64,000 nt of DNA from contig OY978102.1 in NCBI GenBank assembly GCA_963854735.1, positions 1,240,001 through 1,304,000 of the forward strand, read 5' to 3'. A model generated the notes under the pieces. It worked only from the letters and a program-made list of their open reading frames with translations, had not been told where the DNA came from and made no database searches. The translations under genes were made by a program, and so were the position numbers. The stretch's first letter is position 1. Every line of letters starts with the position of its first letter. This stretch comes from Marvania coccoides. Taxonomy: Eukaryota > Chlorophyta > Trebouxiophyceae > Chlorellales > Chlorellaceae. Positions 1-10,819 of the stretch are shown here, piece by piece.

Positions 1-497
1 ACCGCCCTCCAACCCTCGCAGCGACCATTTGTAATCTGAAAACAGAGAAAGAGGCAGGGTTCAAAGATTAAAACAGGTGGAAGGAGTGGAGTGTACTAAG
101 AGCGGAGCATACTGGGCATATGCAAACTAGAGCGGCGCCGGCGAAAGTTGACCTCGCCCTGGCAGCGAGTTGCATGGGTCCTAATGCGCAGGACCGCTTT
201 CTTCGCAAATACGCGGCACTGTGCGAAAAAACAGGTCTTACCTATCACTGTCGCGGCTCCTCCGATCACATCCCTCAATAATCGCAAGGGCAGGACGCTA
301 ATGGTGAACGCCACCCGCTTGGAACGCTCATCATAGACGGTGGCATACACGCCGATCGCCGAGGGAAAGAAAACCAGCGCCGCCCTTCTGGCAAGAACTC
401 CTCCGGCGGCAGCAGCAGGCGTTGAGAAATTTCTGGAAGAGCTCTGGCGCTGCCGCTGGCCTGCTCGGGCCGCAGCGATGACAAACGACCTCAGCAT
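1..497 (-). CDS. ABC1/UbiB-family atypical kinase (ADCK1-like), 5' part only, cut by window edge
   Basis: Two exons are visible, 497-242 and 35-1. Translation starts at the ATG at 497. The intron has a GT donor at 241 and an AG acceptor at 37-36, and its phase (1) closes to give Asp-Tyr-Lys-Trp-Ser-Leu-Arg-Gly-Leu. The protein starts with a basic, Ser/Ala-rich leader of about 35 residues that could be an organellar targeting peptide. A hydrophobic stretch follows (VLARRAALVFFPSAIGVYA), then LPLRLLRDVIGGAATVI-DYKWSLRG, the block that precedes the kinase core in ABC1K/ADCK1 proteins. Members are atypical kinases or ATPases of mitochondria or plastids involved in quinone and lipid homeostasis. 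The catalytic part lies beyond the left edge, so the subclass (ADCK1-like) is an inference from about 95 residues. Confidence 0.7.
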
Positions 498-875
498 TAA
501 TTTTTAAATATGGCACTGCGTTTCGCGGGTTCCGGCACTATAATGAAGTCGTCTTTCCTCCCCCCGGCGCCTTGTCAATAAAAAAAATTTTTTACAGGTA
601 AACAAGTGCTTTAGAATACAACAGTAGTAATATCGCATCGTTCATTCGAAACAGTGGGTGAAAGGGGGGGATCAGGAGTCATTCAAAATGAAAGCAAGCA
701 AGCCAGCAAAGCTTGCATTGAAGTTGAGTAGGGTCGGCGGAACAAGAGAGGGCGGAGAAAAAAAAAGTTACGCTTGCTTGCCAGCCGAGTCAAACAAAAT
801 GTGCACTAATTTTCTTGGGCATTCATCATCACTTCCCACAACACGGCGAAAATAAAGTAGGGTTTCTCCCTGTCC
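498..875. other. Intergenic, AT-rich
   Basis: This lies between the start of the ABC1 kinase gene and the stop of the glutaredoxin gene, both on the minus strand, so it should hold the kinase promoter and the glutaredoxin 3' UTR. Short A runs are present. I see no gene. Confidence 0.6.
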
Positions 876-1522
876 TTATGAGTTCAAGGCCGCCTCCAGT
901 GTCTCCGCCAGCTCTCCGCTCTGGTAGGCTGCGATCATGATGTCGCACCCCCCGAAGAACTCCCCTTCGATGTAGACCTGGGGAAAGGTGGGCCACTGCG
1001 AGAACTCCTTCATGCCGCTCCTCAGCAGGTCGTCTTCCAGGATGTTAACAGCCACGAAGGGGACGTTGATCGTGTTGAAAATCTGGACGCAGGTGTTGGA
1101 AAAGCCGCACATGGGCATGTCCTTGGTGCCCTTCATGAACAGCACCACCTTGTTCTCTGCCACGAAGGCCTCGATGGCGGAGCGCAGCTCAGGCTGCAGC
1201 CCAGAGCCGGACGCTGCACAAATGGAACGGCAAGGTTGAAGGACAACGGAGGCAAAACGAGTCAGGTTTTGAGGGGAATGCATAAGAGCGGGGCTGAACG
1301 AGGGAAAAAGCTAGAAAGGAGGGCGTTTGGGAGAGCAAAACAGGTGGAAAACCACCCACCTTGGCTGACCGCTCGCACGGCGAGCCTGTGCTCACGGCGC
1401 ACGCGCTGCTGGAGGGGTTTGCAAGCGAGGCCGCGGGCAGCAGGTGCACGAGGATTGCCGACGAGGCTTGAGGCCTGAGGGCGGGGAGAGTTGAGAGTCG
1501 CGTGGGTGAAGATTGCTGCCAT
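876..1522 (-). CDS. GRXS14: Plastid monothiol (CGFS) glutaredoxin
   Basis: Two exons, 1522-1360 and 1213-876, give 166 residues. Exon 1 is almost entirely a transit peptide (MAAIFTHATLNSPRPQASS, Arg/Ser/Ala-rich, no acids near the start). The phase-1 intron joins ...RAVSQ to ASGSGLQPELR. The mature part is a complete single-domain monothiol glutaredoxin with KGTKDMPMCGFSNTC (CGFS active site), the cis-Pro block WPTFPQVYIEGEFFGG and GGCDIM. Plastid CGFS glutaredoxins bind a labile [2Fe-2S] cluster with glutathione and pass it to acceptor proteins. The single domain plus transit peptide points to the GRXS14/CXIP1 class rather than the multidomain cytosolic GRXS17. It is transcribed divergently from the prenyl synthase gene. 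Confidence 0.93.
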
Positions 1523-1901
1523 GGTGAGATTCTTTACAAACTAGCTTGCCGTCCGACCGGGCACCCAGTCTATGAATCGAAAGGATACGGATTTTGGATT
1601 TAATCGATTGAATACTGTTTAGGTTTGACGCACTCTTAAAGCTTCGAGTTGAGCTGGCGCCATTTTATTTTTCACCCACAAATTTTTATACCAAAATACC
1701 AAATGCGCGAGTATAAATAATTCAGAAACCTTCTTAGAACTTAATCTGTTTGAATCCGTGGTGACCAATCGACATTGAAGCGAGAAGGAGTCGATTTCTG
1801 TCGTCCCTCTTCACTCTCACCACACGAGTGATAAAATCGCGCATTTCCCCCACCCCCTCCACATTTAAACTTTAATCTTGTTGCCAAAGCCAGAAGTCAC
1901 A
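1523..1901. promoter_or_regulatory. Divergent intergenic promoter region (glutaredoxin / solanesyl-PP synthase)
   Basis: These 379 bp separate two divergent plastid-protein genes and must contain both promoters. The DNA is AT-rich, with an A/T-rich patch around 1665-1720 and a C-rich 5' leader just before 1860. I cannot assign a specific motif. Confidence 0.5.
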
Positions 1902-3723
1902 ATGCTTTCCGGCCGGTGCCACGCTCGCCCGGGCCCTTCGATGGCAACCCCATCTCACACCACCACCAGCCACAGAATGCGCGCCTCCCGGCCCGCCCGC
2001 GCCCAGGCCCTGGGCTCCTGGGACGCCGACGACGCCGACTCCAAGCGCACCCCACCCCGCGGCAGCGCAGCAGGCCCCCTCCGGGTGCTCACACCGCTGC
2101 GGGAGGCCTCTGCCGCCCTGGCCAACACCCTCCAGGAGATGGCCTCCACCTCCGGCCTGCTGTCCTCTGACAAAGTATCTCTCAGGAACATCCGCGCGCC
2201 CGTGGACAGCGACATGGAGATCTGTCGCCGCAATCTTGTGGACGTGGTTGGCAAGCGCCACCCGCTGCTGCGCGCCGCGGCGGACCAGATCTTCAGCGCG
2301 GGGGGCAAGCGGCTGCGGCCGTTGATAGTGCTGCTGGTGGCCCACGCCACGCTGCCGGTGACGGGCATGGAGGCTGTGACGGAGAAGCACCGGCGCCTGG
2401 CTGAGATCACTGAGATGATCCACACCGCGAGCCTGGTGCACGATGACGTGCTGGACGAGTGTGACATCAGACGGGGTGAGTTACTATGATCGCCACTTTT
2501 TTTCGGGGCGTTTTCCTCGATATTTTGGGATATTTCTTGAGTGAAAATTTGAAGGGCGTGCCTCTTTGGGGTTCCATTAATGCATCATTTCGCCTATAAA
2601 TCGCCCCAAAAACTTGATTTCACATCACAGAACAGCATCCTCCATAGCGTGCACACCTCATTTCCCTGTAATTAACCATATATTCCTTATTTATTTATTT
2701 ATTGCAGGCAAGAAGACAGTGAACAATTTGTACGGTCCCCGCGTGGCCGTGCTGGTGGGCGACTTCCTTTTTGCACAGTCATCGTGGTACCTGGCCAACT
2801 TGGAGAACCTGGAGGTCATTAAACTAATCTCGCAGGTCATTGCCGACTTTGCTGACGGAGAAATTACGCAGGCAAGCTAATTTGTTATTGGATATTTTCT
2901 AGAGTTTTGCGCTGAATTATTAATGCGCACGCATTATTAAGTATGCTTCCAGAAAGTGCATTGAGATCTACTCGGAGTACTCTGCCTCTTTTCATCTCGT
3001 TCGCAACGACCATTTTTTTCCCATCATTGCATTTCCCCTTTTACTGACACTGTTCTCTGCTGTTTTTCTGTGTGCAGGCTGCCTCCCTCTTTGACTTTTC
3101 TTTGACCCTGGATCAGTACCTTGACAAGAGCTTCTACAAGACGGCATCGCTCGTCGCCGCCTCCTGCCGAGGCGCAGCCGTGTTCTCTGACTGCAACGAA
3201 GAGGTCAAAACCGCCATGTATGACTACGGCCGCCACCTGGGACTGGCGTTCCAGGTAAGATAACCCAGCCGCAGCTCAGTTTTATTGCCAACGCCACCCT
3301 CTCTTGCACTTATTTTTATTGCTGTATTTATTGTAGCCATTTTATACCCTTTCCCCCTTGTTTCACTCGCGCCTGCAGATCGTGGATGACATCCTCGACT
3401 TCACGCAGTCCACAGAGGCGCTGGGCAAGCCGCAGGGCCAGGATCTGGCTTCTGGCAACCTTACCGCCCCCGTGCTGTACGCGCTGAAGGACAAGGCTGT
3501 GGGCGACCAGCTGCTGGCGCTGGTGCAGTCCAAGTTCAAGCGGAAGGGGTCCCTGGAGGAGGCGGTGCGGCTGGTAGAGGTGGGCGGCGGCATCGAGCAG
3601 GCCCGGCTGTTGGCGCGTGAGGAGGCGGACAAGGCGTTGAGGACGCTGCAGGTGCTGCCGCAGTCGCCAGCGCGGCAGTCGATGGTGGAAATGGTGGATT
3701 ATGTGTTGGACAGGCTGCACTAG
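1902..3723 (+). CDS. SPS: Plastid long-chain all-trans prenyl diphosphate (solanesyl-PP) synthase
   Basis: Four exons (1902-2475, 2708-2871, 3078-3254, 3379-3723) close in phase to 419 residues. The first ~85 residues are Ser/Arg/Ala/Pro-rich and resemble a plastid transit peptide. The catalytic domain has [12 protein letters not shown], the first aspartate-rich motif in HDDVLDE, GDFLFAQ, the GEITQAASLFD block, and the second aspartate-rich motif VDDILDF. The enzyme elongates allylic diphosphates with isopentenyl-PP to make the side chain of plastoquinone. Intron 2 is a GC-AG intron: CAG|GCAAGC at 2871/2872, acceptor ending 3077. Using GC restores GEITQ-AASLFD, the conserved family sequence, and no GT alternative does so. 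The ATG at 1902 is the first good start in frame. Chain length (C45 or similar) is inferred from resemblance. Confidence 0.93.
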
Positions 3724-5011
3724 TCGGCTGGCTGGATTTGGATTAGATTTGATTGGAGGAGATTCTCACCTGTGTGTGTCTGTCGTATTCTTTATTTGAG
3801 CAGGGCTCTGAATTTTGCTGCTTGCGCTAGGTTTAGTAGTAGTACTACCTAGATGTGAATGTTTAGTAGGTATCGTATTGTTTTGAGGGTACCGCAGAGT
3901 ACCTTTTTACCCCGCTCAACGTTCTTTCCTTTTTCCTTCCCTTCTTTCTTCCCTTCTATTTTTCCTTCTTGTTGAGGGTTTCCAGCGCTATGAATTCTTT
4001 AATTTTCAATTATGGTGTAGCGCAGTTGCCCTCTCCTCTCGTGGAACTGTACAGTAGCAATTCAGGGCGCTGCATTTTGGCCCCCACCCGGCCCCCCGAG
4101 ATTCTTCCTTTCTCTTTCCCCTTTTTTAACTTTGATTCTTATGTTTCCGATTGTCCTTGCCTCCTAGTGACGCCCCCTGGCGGGGCGTGCATGCGCGAGA
4201 TACCACACCCAACATGCCATGAAACAACAACAACAACAACAACCAGTTCTTTCTGCCCCCTTTGCCTTGCCTCTGAAGATTATCTTATAAAACTGTAACC
4301 ACCACAGTTTGTCACCATTTCTTCCCACAGCTCCACCCTCCCAAAGCTGCCCCAGCGCCCTGACGGCAGGAGCTCTAAGAATGACTCAAATCCCAAAGTC
4401 TGGCGCTGGCAGGGAGTGAAGCAGTCGTGGCAGCGCAGGTCCTGATTGTGATGCTTGTAGGATTTTGAAGCTGCTGTTGAGCAGTGAAATTCTTACCCAC
4501 CCACCCCCCTCAAATAAATACCCTCTCGCTCTCAATGCTTTCCTGAATACAATGTATTAATAACGCTTTACAAGACGTTTAAGCATATTTTAACGATAAA
4601 AGTTCTTCTCGCATTTTTTTTTAATCCAAAGGATCAAATTTCCATTGCTGGCGCCCTCAAGAGGGGCCCAGCCTCGCCGCACCGCAGCAAAACCAACCAA
4701 AAATTTTCCATGTAAGTGGGTAGTATAAAATTCCCCCCCCCCCCTTCCTGCTGCAGCCAAAACACAGCCGCCCTTCACTTTTCAACGCTTCACCATCTCT
4801 CGTGGTATGCAAAAATTTCGTGCGAAAAAGAAAGGAGCGCCCGCTTCAGTGAGCAAGGGGGGGAAAAGAAGGCATAAGGTGAGGTCAAGAAAAAAAGAAA
4901 TAGCCTAGGTGAAGAAAACTAAACACAAATCGCTCCCCATGCCCGACGGAAATATTAAATTGTGTGGCAAGGGGGGGGGGGTATGGCGACTGTGTGTGCA
5001 GTGCAGCTCGT
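3724..5011. other. Convergent intergenic: 3' UTRs of the SPS and ATPG genes
   Basis: 1.3 kb lie between two convergent stop codons. It contains pyrimidine-rich stretches, a short CAA repeat at about 4226-4242 and a TGTAA element near 4294, the polyadenylation signal commonly used in green algae. A C run (about 4732-4744) and a G run (about 4970-4980) are present. No gene is seen. Confidence 0.55.
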
Positions 5012-6068
5012 TTAGACCTTGACGCCCTCGGGCAGCACGCGGGAGAGGATCTCTGCCGACAGCTTGGTCACCTGGGAGTCCAGGCCCTTGAGGGCGGCGT
5101 CCTTCTCCGACTCCAGCGTTGCCAGAGCGCGGGCGAGCTCGGCGTCCACCTTGGCCTTGGCGGCGGCCAGCTCCTTGGCGGCGTCAGCGGAGACGACCAT
5201 CTTGGCGTCAGCCACCTGCTTCTGGGCGGCGGAACGGGCCTCAGCAATGACCTTCTCGGCCTCGGCCTGCAGCTTGTTCACCTCGCCAGAGTTGTCCTTG
5301 ACGATCGCGAGCTTGTCGCGCAGCTGGCTATCACGGTCGTCAAGCAGCTTGCCGACGGGGGTGAACCAAGACTTCTCCAGGAACACCATGAGGAGCAGGA
5401 ACTGGCCGGCCATGATGGGGAGGGTGAAGTTAAAGTCGAAGATCTTTCCGGCCTCAGCGTGGGCGCCGAACGCCAGGACGGCGTTAGACAGGACGGTCAT
5501 GGCAGCGGGCTTCAGCAGGGCGGGAAGGGGACTGCGAATTGGGGAAAAGAGAGAGAGAAGAAAAATAAGATGGGTGATCGAGTGAAAGAGAAGGAAAAAA
5601 GGCGAGCCCTCCACCCCCAATGCCCGAGCGCCACGATACTGCAATATCCGCTGATGTCTGGAGACGCCCCTCAAATTGAATAGCGGGGGCCCACGCCGAT
5701 GCAGCCGCAAGATAGGGATATAAACTCCAGTTGAAAAACTCCACGATGCGTGCTGCACGCGGCCCAAAAGACGTCCAATTGGTGCGCGAAACGCAAATGT
5801 AGTCCAATCGGGCCGCCTCGTGGCCCCAGGCCCGCAAAACCGGCGATTGAATGCGTTGCTGACTCTTTTTTGCTCCTGCAATCGCCCCAGCTCGCTCCAG
5901 GCTGCCACATTTGCTCCCAACATTCGCTCCCAGGTGTTCCACCCGCTGACTGCCCACTTACGTCTTCTGTGCCTCAGCCCGGACCACCATTGACATGGCC
6001 CGCTTGGCGGGAGCCACGCGAGCCGCCGAAAAGGGGCGGACGCTCTGCTGAACAAGTGCGGTCTGCAT
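5012..6068 (-). CDS. ATPG: Chloroplast ATP synthase CF0 subunit b' (subunit II), nuclear encoded
   Basis: Two exons, 6068-5962 and 5531-5012, give 208 residues. Exon 1 is a plastid transit peptide (MQTALVQQSVRPFSAARV... to AEAQK). The phase-2 intron (GTAAGT donor) leads into TPLPALLKPAAMTVLSNAV, which can serve as a thylakoid-transfer segment. After it come IFDFNFTLPIMAGQFLLLM (the single membrane anchor) and a long Ala/Lys/Glu coiled coil to the C-terminus ending LPEGVKV. This is the b' subunit that pairs with plastid-encoded b to form the peripheral stalk of CF0CF1. The length and the split between transit peptide and mature chain match the family. Confidence 0.95.
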
Positions 6069-6276
6069 GTTGAAGATTCTGAGAGAATGATGAATGCGGT
6101 CGAGCAGCAGGAGTCGATTTATTGCTCGCTCTTAAAAAGAAAAGCCGGGCGGGGTCTACTAAAAAGGTGTTTGTGTGAAAAATAGGCACCCGTTTTATAA
6201 TCGCTTTACACGGCATACATCATCTGTACCAGACCTATCGGCTCAGCAGCCAAACTCGCCGAATTAAAAAAACACA
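6069..6276. promoter_or_regulatory. Divergent promoter region ATPG / NSUN2
   Basis: Only 208 bp separate the divergent start codons at 6068 and 6277, so both promoters are compact and partly shared. The DNA is AT-rich, and I cannot recognise a specific element. Confidence 0.5.
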
Positions 6277-9098
6277 ATGGGCAGGGGAAGAGGCCGTGGG
6301 GTACGCTTTTTCATGTGCAATTCCGCAAACTCGCATATGCAAATCGATCCACACTCCCCGATACATGCATAGCCGCGCCCACGCACCACATTCCTCACAT
6401 CCCACCCCACCACACATGCATTACATTTTTTATTTTTTTATTCCCCCTTCATTTTCCTAACCTGCAGAAGAAGCGCGTGTACAGCCGCGACTTTGGAACG
6501 CGCGGGGGGCGGGAGGACGTCTGGGATGCCAACAAGAGGGCCAAATCGGGGGGCTACGAGCCGGTGGTCCAGCACAATGCCGCCTTTGAAGAATACTACA
6601 AGGCACAAGGCATCTGTCCTGAGGACCAGTGGGAGGATTTCATGGCCACCCTGCGCCGCCCGCTGCCCCTCACCTTCCGCATCAACGGCGGCGGCCGGTT
6701 CGCCACCGCCCTGCGCACCAAGCTGGAAGCCGATTTTTTTGCCGACTTTGCCGCCGGCCCCATTTTCATCGACGGAGAGACGCTGAACCCGCCCCAGGCC
6801 CTGCCGTGGTACCCCGACAACCTGGGGTGGCAGCTGGAGTTCTCCCGCACCCAGCTGCGCAAGCTGCCGGCCCTGGAAGCACTGCACGAGTTCATCAAGC
6901 GGGAGACCACCGTGGGGGCAATCACTCGCCAGGAGGCGGTGTCCATGGTGCCCCCGCTGTTCCTGGACGTGGCGCCGCACCACCGGGTGCTGGACTCCTG
7001 CGCTGCGCCCGGGTCAAAGACTGCGCAATTGCTGGAGGCGCTGCACGCTGGGCCCGCCGAGCCGACGGGCGTTGTGGTGGCCAATGACGCCGACGCGCAG
7101 CGGTGCAACATGCTGTCGCACCAGACGCAGCGTATCCGCAGCCCTGCGGTGCTGGTGACTAACCACGAGGCCCAGAACTTCCCTTTGCTGTGGGATTTGG
7201 ACCCCGCCTCGCCGGACGCTAAAATGCAGTTCGACCGCGTGCTGTGCGATGTGCCATGCTCCGGGGATGGCACCCTGCGCAAGCAGCCCGATATATGGCG
7301 CAAGTGGACGGCGGCCAACGGCAACGGGCTGCACCTGCTGCAGCTGCGCATCGCGCTCCGCTCGTGCTGCCTTTTGAAGGTGGGGGGGCGCATGGTGTAC
7401 TCCACCTGCACGTTCAACCCCATCGAGGACGAAGCAGTGGTGGCAGAGGTGCTGCGCCGCACGGGGGGCGCCATGCGGCTTGTAGACGTGTCTGCAGAGC
7501 TGCCGGCGCTGAAGCGGGAGCTCGGAATGCGGCGGTGGAGGGTGCGGGAGAACGACACGTGGTACGATAGCTGGGAGGAGGGTAAGAGCGGACGGAAGCT
7601 GCAGCCCAGCATGTTCCCTGGCCCTGAGACCGAGGACTTCCCTCTGGAGCACTGCATGCGGTTTCTGCCGCAGGCCCAGAACACCGGAGGCTTCTTCGTG
7701 GCGGTGCTGGAGAAGGTGAGCGCGCTGGACGACGTGGTGGTGCCCCAGCCCTACGAGAAGCCGCCGCCGCGGGGCACTGAGCAGCCCAATGCGGAGGCGG
7801 AGGTGGAGGCGGTGGGGGGAGAGGAGGAGGGTGCTGCTGCTGCTGATGGTGATGCTGCTGCTGTGGAGGCAGAGGGGGTGGCCGTAAATGTGGTGGAAGA
7901 AGCGCCAGCTGCTGTTGCTGCTGCTGCCGAGCCAGAAGCGGCGGCCCCTGAGGTGGCAGAGAAGGAGACAGTGAGGGGCCGCCCGCGCAAGGTGCTGCCG
8001 GAGTGGGGCGCCGTGCGGGGTGGCGGCTGCCGCAACACCGAGCCCGTGGAGCCTGCTGCCGCTGTGGAAGCTCCGCCAACAGCAGCAGCAGCAGCAGACA
8101 ACAGCGAAGCTGCCGCCGGCGATGCCGCCGTTCCAGCCGCCGCTGCCGCTGCCGCGCCTATCAGAGAAAACCCCAACCGGCGCGGGCGGTGGCGCGGTAT
8201 CGACCCCATTGTGCCGTTTGTCAACTCCGCTGAGCTGGCTACAATTCGGAAGGCGTACGGCCTCGGCCCTGAGTGCCCCATCCCCGACCGCCTGGTGGCT
8301 CGCTCCCTGGAGGAGCGCCCCAAGCGGCTGTCGTACATTGGCGCGGGGAGCAAGCAGCTGCTGCTGATGGACGTGCGAGAGCAGCTCAAGGTGACCACTG
8401 CCGGCGTGAAAATGTTTGAGCGGCAGGAGAACCGGGAGCAGCTGCTGGCGTGCGTGTACCGCGTGTCGCAGGAGGGGCTGCCGCTGCTGCTGCCCTACAT
8501 CACGCGGCAGCGCTTCCAGCCCACCGCCGAGGAGTTGATCAAGATTTTGACGTTGCGGGCGGTGGGGCTCCCTGAGACGCTCAAAGTGCACATCACGGCT
8601 AAAACGGAGGGCGAAGGGGGTGCGGCTGACGAAGATGCGGCCAAGGAAGGAGAGGCGGTGAACGTGGAGGCGGCAGTGGCTGCAGCGGGAGAGGCGGCAG
8701 CGGCAGAAAATGGGGAAGGGGCGACAGCAGCAGCGACGGCTGCTGGCGGAGAGGCTGTGGCTGAGGCGGCGGAGCCGTCGCCGCAGAAGAAAGAGGTGCC
8801 TCGTTTCTTCCTCGCGGACTCTTCCACCCTTGAGCAGCTCTCCACCTCTGTAGTCTATGGCTGCTGCATCGCCACGCTGCGGCAGGAGGACGTGGCGTCG
8901 CTTGCGCTGGCGGCAGACGGCGTAGAGGGCGGCGTGGCTGCCAACGCCCCCATCTGTGTGACCTGCTGGCGGGGTCGCGGCAGCTTGAACGTGCTGGTAT
9001 CAAAGGAAGAGTGCTCGCAGATGGCGGAGAGGCTGCAGGCGGCGATTGACGCGCGGGCTGCTGCGGCTGTTGCCCAGCCAGTGGAAATTGCCGGTTGA
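6277..9098 (+). CDS. NSUN2: NSUN2/TRM4-type RNA cytosine-C5 methyltransferase
   Basis: A 24-nt first exon (6277-6300) encodes MGRGRGRG, a Gly/Arg start also typical of plant TRM4. It joins in phase 0 to exon 2 (6468-9098), giving 884 residues. The Rossmann MTase core (roughly residues 130-400) has the SAM-binding CAAPGSKTAQLLEAL and the two catalytic cysteines, in CDVPCSGDG (motif IV) and YSTCTFNPIEDE (motif VI), followed by the PUA-like C-terminal part. Family members methylate C5 of cytosines in tRNAs and other RNAs using S-adenosylmethionine. Two Ala/Glu/Val-rich low-complexity inserts (about residues 480-610 and 750-820) interrupt the C-terminal region and are probably disordered linkers. 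It starts 208 bp from the divergent ATPG gene. Confidence 0.93.
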
Positions 9099-9583
9099 AT
9101 GCAGGGGAAAAGTGAATTTTTGGGGCAGTAAATTGCGTGGGATGAATTATAATTTGTTTAATGATGAAGGCAGTGAACGTCGCATTTGAGTGTTGTAAAA
9201 AGTGAATGAAGGGACTTGAAGCTTTAGAAAGGAGGCTGAAAGGGTGAAAGGTGCTAGCATGGGGCTTCATTTTTAAAGCACGATGTTTTTGTAAGCAACG
9301 CTAATTTTCAACGCACACAGACTTCTTCGCAATTGATCAAGAGGCTGAATGCGCAGCTCAAATGCATTTAAATGCTGCCTTAATGATGCCATCCCGGAGC
9401 CCAGCCAAGCCTGGCCCAGGCAGTCCCTGCCACAGAGCCCTCAGCGCTACGCACAAATTCCTGCAAACTCACGTCGTCGTCTTCCAGGTGGGAGAATATC
9501 GCTGACATGTTGGCCCACACCCCGTTATAGCGGAACCCCAGAAAAACCAGCGTGGCATGGTCCTCCGGCAATAATTTCCCTGT

Positions 9584-10474
9584 TCATCTGTGGAGCTCTG
9601 CCCCCGCCTCAACCAGCTGCCTCGTTAACGCAGGGCACTCGTGCAAAATCACAATTTCATGCAGCAACGAGCGATCTGACAGGCGGGCCTCTGTGATTCG
9701 GATCAAGCGCCGGCCTTGAGAAGAGCGCCCTCCAGCCTGGGTAATTGCTCGCTCATTTTCCGATGACTCCAGCAGCAGCTGCAGCACATCCATCCGTCCA
9801 GTAAAGGGAGCGGAGTGCAGAGCCGTCAAGATGCCCTCTGCTACCGCTTCTATGTCTGCTCCAGCAGCCAGCAGCGCCCTGGCGACGCCCGTGTGCCCTC
9901 TTCTGCAGGCATAGTGGAAGGAGGTGCAGCCCCGCATGCAGGCGGGGCTGCACCTCCTTTCGATCTCACCAGGCGCCGCTGCGATCAGCACCGAAGCCGC
10001 AGTGTCGTGGCCGCACTCTGCCGCCATCGCAAGCGACGGACGCCCTGCCAGCGCGATTCTGCGCCACAATTATTCCTATTTGGACAGGAGCTGCTGCCAG
10101 TAGTGCTTTCATCAGGCCAACGTGGTTGACATAAGCAGCGCAATGAATGGCAGAACATCGCCCAGAATCTGCAGCGGTGGCGCCAGCCCCGCTTTGGAGT
10201 AGGGGGTGTGGCCAGCCTTGGCGGCAAGCAACAGGGCCGTGCGCCTGTAGCTGCCAAAGTCGTTGTAGGTGTCGTTAAGAGATAACGAGAGCGAGAATGC
10301 GGCATCGTCTGGACGCTCCGCCTCCCACTGCTGCTGGGAAATGTTTGCTTCCGAAGGGCGGGAAGTGTTCACGTCCGCAGCAGAGGCTGTTAGCAGCAGG
10401 TGCTCCACTGTAGTCAAGTCGCCTGCAGCTGCGGCGCGGTGGAGGTCGGTGAGACCCTCGCCGTTGTTTTCCAT
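9584..10474 (-). pseudogene. Ankyrin-repeat protein gene, frameshifted
   Basis: The ATG at 10474 (preceded by a plausible 3' splice site of a leader intron) opens MENNGEGLTDLHRAAAAGDL, a clear ankyrin repeat, then TALLLAAKAGH. The ankyrin similarity then moves to another frame (LLQSGAGATAADSGRCSAIH, CAAYVNHVGLMKALLAAAP) and back to the first for PSLAMAAECGHD, GCTSFHYACRRGHTGVARAL and LHSAPFTGRMDVLQLLLES, ending at a stop at 9584. No splice sites resolve either shift. The first occurs at a C run near 10207-10212 and also seems to lack about four residues of the repeat. Either this is a recently damaged gene or the assembly has two indels. An open stretch at 9380-9571 in the same direction may be a further C-terminal exon, but I could not join it. 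Confidence 0.6.
9918..9959. repeat. Perfect 18-bp inverted repeat (hairpin) inside ankyrin gene
   Basis: AAGGAGGTGCAGCCCCGC at 9918-9935 is exactly complementary to 9942-9959, with a 6-nt loop. It sits between two ankyrin repeats and looks like a small inverted duplication of the coding segment for RGCTSF. It may have contributed to instability of the gene. Confidence 0.85.
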
Positions 10475-10819
10475 CCCTGCACAAGGTAAACACGCAAGAA
10501 CCCAAAGGAGAAATATTTTTAATTTTATAATCTGATTTGAAACTTTAACGACCTATAACGACCACAGCTGCAGCATTTCTCATTTACTCACCTTCACATA
10601 TAACTTAAAATCTTTAAAACAGGAGCAAGAGGAGACGGCCAAGTGCGAAAGTTTCAGGCTGGCTGGCACTGCCTTTCAAAAGTTTCACATCAAGCAAGCC
10701 ATTAAATACGCATTAATTTATATAATACTTCGCCATTCAAACTCATCAGAGCCCCGAAAGTTTCGTGCATTGTCTTCCACGCAAAATTAAAAATAAAATA
10801 AACAATTACTTTTTCCACA
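10475..10819. promoter_or_regulatory. Divergent intergenic region
   Basis: 345 AT-rich bp lie between the ankyrin gene (minus) and the CxxCxxCC gene (plus). The segment just upstream of 10474 looks like a short leader intron acceptor (TTTACCTTGTGCAG on the minus strand). Nothing else can be assigned. Confidence 0.45.

Noticed and set aside
3958..4298. Open frame downstream of the solanesyl-PP synthase gene
   Set aside because: It lies in pyrimidine-rich 3' UTR sequence, with a CAA repeat and a TGTAA signal; no homology signal.
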